From assembly GCF_009176305.1 (NCBI RefSeq), contig NZ_BLAJ01000004.1:186001-250000 (forward strand): DNA of 64,000 nt. The letters are read 5' to 3'. Positions 60,874 through 64,000 of this stretch are shown in pieces; position 1 is the stretch's first letter; the number at the start of each line of letters is the position of its first letter. The position numbers and the translations under genes are program-made. A model generated the notes under the pieces. The model was not told the DNA's origin. It worked only from the letters and a program-made list of their open reading frames with translations, and did not search any database. Source of the DNA: Martinezella dioscoreae (GTDB lineage Bacteria; Pseudomonadota; Alphaproteobacteria; Rhizobiales; Rhizobiaceae).

Positions 60874-61194
60874 ATGAGTTTTTGGAAGAACTCTTGCAAT
60901 CTATCCGCAGGTAATCGAAAGGTCGGCGTCTCTTTATCGATAATACTTGCGATTGCATCTTCGGTGGTCATGCATGAAACTGCAAATGCTGCCGAGAATG
61001 TGCACGTGAAGAATAAGACTGTGCAGTTGTACATGAAGAAGTATCAAAAGGACAATGTCGTCTTCTATAGCGGAAGTTCACTTACCAGGACGACTTCGGT
61101 TTCCGCCGAGAATTACTTCAAAGGTTCTCCTTATATCTGCACACCAAGTGGATTTGGAAGAACGTCGCATTGCTACAATCGCAGCGCATTTTGA
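60874..61194 (+). CDS. Small secreted basic protein of unknown function
   Basis: A 106-residue protein with a hydrophobic export signal (about residues 17-39, ending ETANA). The mature part of about 66 residues is rich in Lys, Ser and Tyr and has two Cys (89 and 100) in ICTPSGFGRTSHC that could form one disulfide. A perfect AAGGAGAG lies 7 bp before the ATG. The gene is clearly AT-richer than everything around it, which suggests recent acquisition. I recognise no family. Confidence 0.75.
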   Translation: MSFWKNSCNLSAGNRKVGVSLSIILAIASSVVMHETANAAENVHVKNKTVQLYMKKYQKDNVVFYSGSSLTRTTSVSAENYFKGSPYICTPSGFGRTSHCYNRSAF

Positions 61195-61325
61195 GTTGAG
61201 CCGGCTGATGCCACGCACTGCGCGCGGCAAAGAATAGGGGCATTTCCCGGATGGCGGTTCGACGGAACAGGTGAGACGCATGCCGCCCGCTATCCAAAAG
61301 AAAGCCCCTATGTGAGTATTCGACT

Positions 61326-61823
61326 TCAACCGGGCAGATGTCTGCGAACATAGTCGCCCGGCCGCAGTTTCAGAACTTCGTCATCATGTTTGATCGGATT
61401 ATGACGGAACACATACCATTTTCCGCCTGATGCTCGTTTCTGATAGATGATCCCGGCCTTCTTGCGATGCAGGAAGCAGGACACGTTGGGTGCGGCACTT
61501 TTCTTGCTGTACCAGACAGCGCTCATGCAGAGCCTACCGCGATCGGTCGCATACCAGATGCCCCTTGCGTAGGATTTTTGAGCGCCCGTATGCGACCAGG
61601 CTGTAAATCGACGGTGATGACGCGAGAAGAAGCCGGCCCCGTCCTTCCATATCCAGGAACGTCCCGAGTAGAGCTTTTTCAGTTCCTTGGCGCTCATTGG
61701 CATGGCTTGATGGGCCGCACGCGCTGTCATTCGATCGATTTGATGCTGTGTCGCCGCGTTCGCGGTGCCGGCCAGCAGCATCGCGAACATGGCGTTCAGG
61801 ATGATGAAACGGAACCAAGACAT
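61326..61823 (-). CDS. DUF995 secreted protein (copy 1)
   Basis: A 165-residue protein with a signal peptide (about residues 1-23, ending ANA). The DUF995 pattern is PMSAKELKKLYSGRSWIWKDG (41-61), RRFTAWSHTG, ARGIWYATDRGRLCMSAVWYS, CFLHRKKAGIIYQKR and GGKWYVFRH. It is a paralogue of the product at 62819-63358 and flanks the GH26-like gene on the other side. Function unknown; the family is found in rhizobial surface-polysaccharide regions. Confidence 0.85.
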   Translation of the reverse strand: MSWFRFIILNAMFAMLLAGTANAATQHQIDRMTARAAHQAMPMSAKELKKLYSGRSWIWKDGAGFFSRHHRRFTAWSHTGAQKSYARGIWYATDRGRLCMSAVWYSKKSAAPNVSCFLHRKKAGIIYQKRASGGKWYVFRHNPIKHDDEVLKLRPGDYVRRHLPG

Positions 61824-61853
61824 GGGTTTCTCCTCAATCTTTCATCATCGCGG

Positions 61854-62801
61854 TCAATTCAAGAGAGGCGGCGTGGCGACGCGCCAATCCGGCCTGCCCA
61901 GACCATCCGGCCAGGGATAGACTTCACGGTCGTTGAAGTAGACCACCGCTTTCAGGTCAGGGAATTCGGAATGCGGCTTGTTGGCTTCCTCGGCCCACGC
62001 GTGAACATAGGCCTCGTTGCCCTGGTAGCCCAGTTCCGCGATCACGATCGGCTTCTTGAAGCGTTTCACACGGTCGTAGCCGGGTTTGGTCGCTTCCACG
62101 AAGGTCGAATCTCGCCCGAGCTTGCGCTGATCGAACGGCTGGTAACCGAAGACCGACAGCCCGACGACGTCGACGAATGAATCGCCGGGATAATAGGCTT
62201 CAAGCCCATCCTTGCCCATCGGCGACCACATATACTTCGCCGAGGGAAGGCTCTTGCGGCAGACGGTGACGGCGTGCCTGTAGGCCTTCACATACTCCTC
62301 CGCATTCCAGTAGGCCCAGGTGAACTGCCCGTTCTTCTCATCCATTTCCTGCGCCCAGCGAATGGTGACGGGTGCATTGAGCTTCGCGGCCGCCGAGCAG
62401 ATCGCCGTCATGTTGGAATCATAGTGGCCCGCCAGAATTCCATTGAGTAGATCGGTAGGCGTGACGCGCCAGTCGCGGGCCCATGACCAGGGCTCGATGG
62501 TGATCAGCAGCGAACGCCCACGCTTGCGGGCATAATCGTCTGCCGTACTCAGCGTCGACAGATCGACGTCTTCCCAAGGCAGGAAAAGATGCTCGATCTT
62601 CGGATTGGGGTCACTGGAAAAGTCCCCGTTGGGATCATAGGCACCCCCCGGCAGCGATTGGGGTGTGATGATCGGCCTCTTGTCGTTGAAGAGAGGCCGA
62701 GTCTCGGCCTTCGCGTCCAGGCCGTTGCTGGCAGCGTATACGCCCCCGCAGAGGGCGCCAGCCGCAAGCAAGGCCGTCGTCAGCTTTGATAGAGTTTTCA
62801 T
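61854..62801 (-). CDS. Secreted glycoside hydrolase, GH26/beta-mannanase-like
   Basis: A 315-residue protein with an N-terminal signal (about 1-24, LLAAGALCGGVYA). The TIM-barrel clan A pattern is visible: HLFLPWEDVD, LLITIEPWSWARDW, TIRWAQEMDEKNGQFTWAYWN with the likely acid/base Glu152, DVVGLSVFGYQ and PIVIAELGY with the likely nucleophile Glu256. It lies 17 bp after the larger DUF995 gene and 30 bp before the smaller, in an operon led by a nucleotide-sugar dehydrogenase. It may trim or release the polysaccharide made by the cluster. The exact family number is tentative. Confidence 0.78.
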   Translation of the reverse strand: MKTLSKLTTALLAAGALCGGVYAASNGLDAKAETRPLFNDKRPIITPQSLPGGAYDPNGDFSSDPNPKIEHLFLPWEDVDLSTLSTADDYARKRGRSLLITIEPWSWARDWRVTPTDLLNGILAGHYDSNMTAICSAAAKLNAPVTIRWAQEMDEKNGQFTWAYWNAEEYVKAYRHAVTVCRKSLPSAKYMWSPMGKDGLEAYYPGDSFVDVVGLSVFGYQPFDQRKLGRDSTFVEATKPGYDRVKRFKKPIVIAELGYQGNEAYVHAWAEEANKPHSEFPDLKAVVYFNDREVYPWPDGLGRPDWRVATPPLLN

Positions 62802-62818
62802 AGCTTTGCCTCCTTCCT

Positions 62819-63358
62819 CTATTCGGTCTTGTGGACGGTCAAAGAGGTCTTCAAGGCCTCCAGTCGTTGTGAGACCAGATCATCGGCGATCAAGTTTGTC
62901 GCCTCGTCGGTTTTCTTGGTGACGGGATGGCGAAACACGAACCATGCTCCGCCAGTCTCGCGTTTCTGATAGATCGTTCCATCGAGAATGCGATGGATGA
63001 AGCAGGTCTTGGCGGGAAACTGGCCGTTCGTGGCGTGCCAGGTTGCCTCGAGACACAGACGGCCGGTGTCCGTCACAGCCCAGCGGCCTTCAGCCCAGGA
63101 TTGTCCGTTGGTCCCGTCGACCCAGGCAGAAAACCGACGGTCGGTATCCTGCATTCGGCCAGCACCATCAGGCCAGCGCCAGCTCTTGTCGTGATAGAGC
63201 ATGTAAAGTTCAACCGCCGTCATGGGTCTTGCTCCATCCGGCACCTTGGTGGTCGTTGCGGCCAAGGCCGTATTGCTCCCCGCTGCAAGTCCAAGCACGA
63301 TCGCACATGCCAGCGATGCGGCGGGGACCAGGGAGGTCTGTGTCCTTAATGGCTTCAT
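62819..63358 (-). CDS. DUF995 secreted protein (copy 2)
   Basis: A 179-residue protein with a signal peptide (about residues 1-33, ending ALA). It has the same pattern as the copy at 61326: PMTAVELYMLYHDKSWRWPDGAG, RRFSAWVDGTNG, AEGRWAVTDTGRLCLEATWHA, CFIHRILDGTIYQKRETGGAWFVFRH. The ATG overlaps the stop of the Ugd-like gene (ATGA), so the protein is made in step with it. Function unknown; likely in the periplasm or at the surface. Confidence 0.86.
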   Translation of the reverse strand: MKPLRTQTSLVPAASLACAIVLGLAAGSNTALAATTTKVPDGARPMTAVELYMLYHDKSWRWPDGAGRMQDTDRRFSAWVDGTNGQSWAEGRWAVTDTGRLCLEATWHATNGQFPAKTCFIHRILDGTIYQKRETGGAWFVFRHPVTKKTDEATNLIADDLVSQRLEALKTSLTVHKTE

Positions 63359-64000
63359 ATTGCTTCTCCCGTATCGTGGATTGGAACGAGCTTTGGGGTT
63401 GCCGCCTTTACGGCTCGCTGCCGGTTTCGTCGTTTGGCGATATCGCGCAGGCTGCTATGTGTGCTTGCCGACTTACCTATGGAGCAGACGTGAAAGCCAA
63501 TCCGGCGGGCGGCTTCCGCATCCAGCGCATTTCGCAGATCTATGAGAACAGGCTGGCGCAGTTTCTTCTTGAGCTGGGCCAGGTTGATCTTTCGGATGGC
63601 GTCCCATTCCGTCATGACGACGACGGCATCCGCGTTTCTCGCGCATTCATAAAGATCCTCGTGGAAATCGACGCTGCTGAGGACTTTTGCTGCATTCTCG
63701 ATGCCGACGGGGTCATATGCCCGGATGCGGGCACCCAGGCGCTGCAGGGTTTCGATGAGCGGCACGGAGGGCGCGTCGCGCATGTCGTCGGTATCGGGTC
63801 TGAAGGTCAGGCCGAGAATGGCGATGGTCAGGCCGTCAATATCGCCGCCAAGTGCCTTGCTGACCTTCCGTGCCATGCGCCGCTTGCGCATCTCGTTGAC
63901 GGCAAGGGTTTCCTCGACGATACGCAACGCCACGCCATGGTCCTGCGCCGTCTGCAACAACGCAAGCGCGCTTTTGGGGAAGCATGAGCCGCCATAGCCA
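63355..64000 (-). CDS. UDP-glucose/GDP-mannose dehydrogenase family, C-terminal part
   Basis: Oxidises a nucleotide sugar to the uronic acid for polysaccharide synthesis. About 215 C-terminal residues are visible; the 5' end is beyond the right edge. It starts in GYGGSCFPKS, whose Cys (codon at 63984-63982) is the catalytic nucleophile. In most UDP-glucose dehydrogenases the motif is GGSCFPKD; here Ser replaces the Asp. The C-terminal domain has TIAILGLTFRPDTDDMRDAPSVPLIETL and VVVMTEWDAIRKINL, typical of Ugd/RkpK. It overlaps the DUF995 gene by 4 bp. Confidence 0.88.
   Translation of the reverse strand, partial: GYGGSCFPKSALALLQTAQDHGVALRIVEETLAVNEMRKRRMARKVSKALGGDIDGLTIAILGLTFRPDTDDMRDAPSVPLIETLQRLGARIRAYDPVGIENAAKVLSSVDFHEDLYECARNADAVVVMTEWDAIRKINLAQLKKKLRQPVLIDLRNALDAEAARRIGFHVCSIGKSASTHSSLRDIAKRRNRQRAVKAATPKLVPIHDTGEAI

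Noticed and set aside
1..64000. CRISPR array, tRNA/rRNA genes, prophage or insertion-sequence transposases
   Set aside because: No spaced direct-repeat array, no recognisable RNA genes and no transposase or phage protein motifs were found on either strand.

Overview
The window is GC-rich alphaproteobacterial DNA, most likely from a Rhizobiaceae member (Rhizobium/Agrobacterium group). The protein families, the tightly packed ABC-transporter operons with 1-17 bp overlaps, and the LacI/DeoR/GntR/LysR/AraC regulators beside catabolic genes all point that way. There are no ribosomal, tRNA, replication or cell-division genes. The content is accessory catabolism of the kind found on a chromid, megaplasmid or variable chromosomal region (inference).

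Layout. 1-3.7 kb: purine/ureide breakdown (xdhA partial at the left edge, 5-hydroxyisourate hydrolase, ureidoglycolate lyase, an NCS2 purine permease). 4.1-11.0 kb, minus strand: a six-gene sugar operon (TIM-barrel sugar isomerase/epimerase, ABC binding protein, two permeases, ATPase, GMC oxidoreductase) facing a LacI regulator across two CG-centred operators. 12.3-14.6 kb: an AraC regulator divergent from a GH4 glycosidase. 14.8-23.0 kb, plus strand: a DeoR-led operon with a BadF/NagK-type kinase, a CUT1 ABC transporter, an AgaS-like SIS protein, a GatZ/KbaZ-like protein and an ABC ATPase. It reads as an amino-sugar (D-galactosamine-like) route. 23.1-31.4 kb: a complete biotin-independent malonate decarboxylase operon (mdcACDEGBH) divergent from madLM and a GntR regulator.

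31.6-34.1 kb: a LysR regulator, a decayed alcohol-dehydrogenase tail and an MFS exporter. 34.2-42.2 kb: a GntR regulator divergent from an M20 amidohydrolase, an M28-like protein with an altered active site, and a polar amino-acid ABC transporter with two binding proteins. 42.6-45.3 kb: a quinone-type oxidoreductase and small proteins (conserved hypothetical, CBS, DUF2934, an avidin-fold protein without signal peptide). 45.3-46.0 kb: no recognisable gene. 46.0-50.8 kb: a NitT/TauT-type ABC transporter with a PrpF/GalD-type isomerase and a divergent LysR regulator. 51.0-59.1 kb: a GH38 alpha-mannosidase, an RbsABC-type sugar importer and its LacI regulator with paired operators. 59.2-64.0 kb: an AraC regulator, an AT-richer small secreted protein, and the end of a minus-strand cluster with a UDP-glucose dehydrogenase-like enzyme, two DUF995 proteins and a GH26-like secreted hydrolase. 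That last cluster looks like a surface-polysaccharide module.

The genes form self-contained modules: one regulator, one importer and one short pathway each. The most interesting inferences are an aldolase-free galactosamine route (kinase, deaminase/isomerase, tagatose-6-phosphate 4-epimerase), a possible oxidative (3-keto) glycoside pathway in the first sugar operon, an M28-like enzyme with His/Ser where the catalytic Glu pair should be, a cytoplasmic avidin homologue, and the DUF995/GH26/Ugd cluster running off the right edge.
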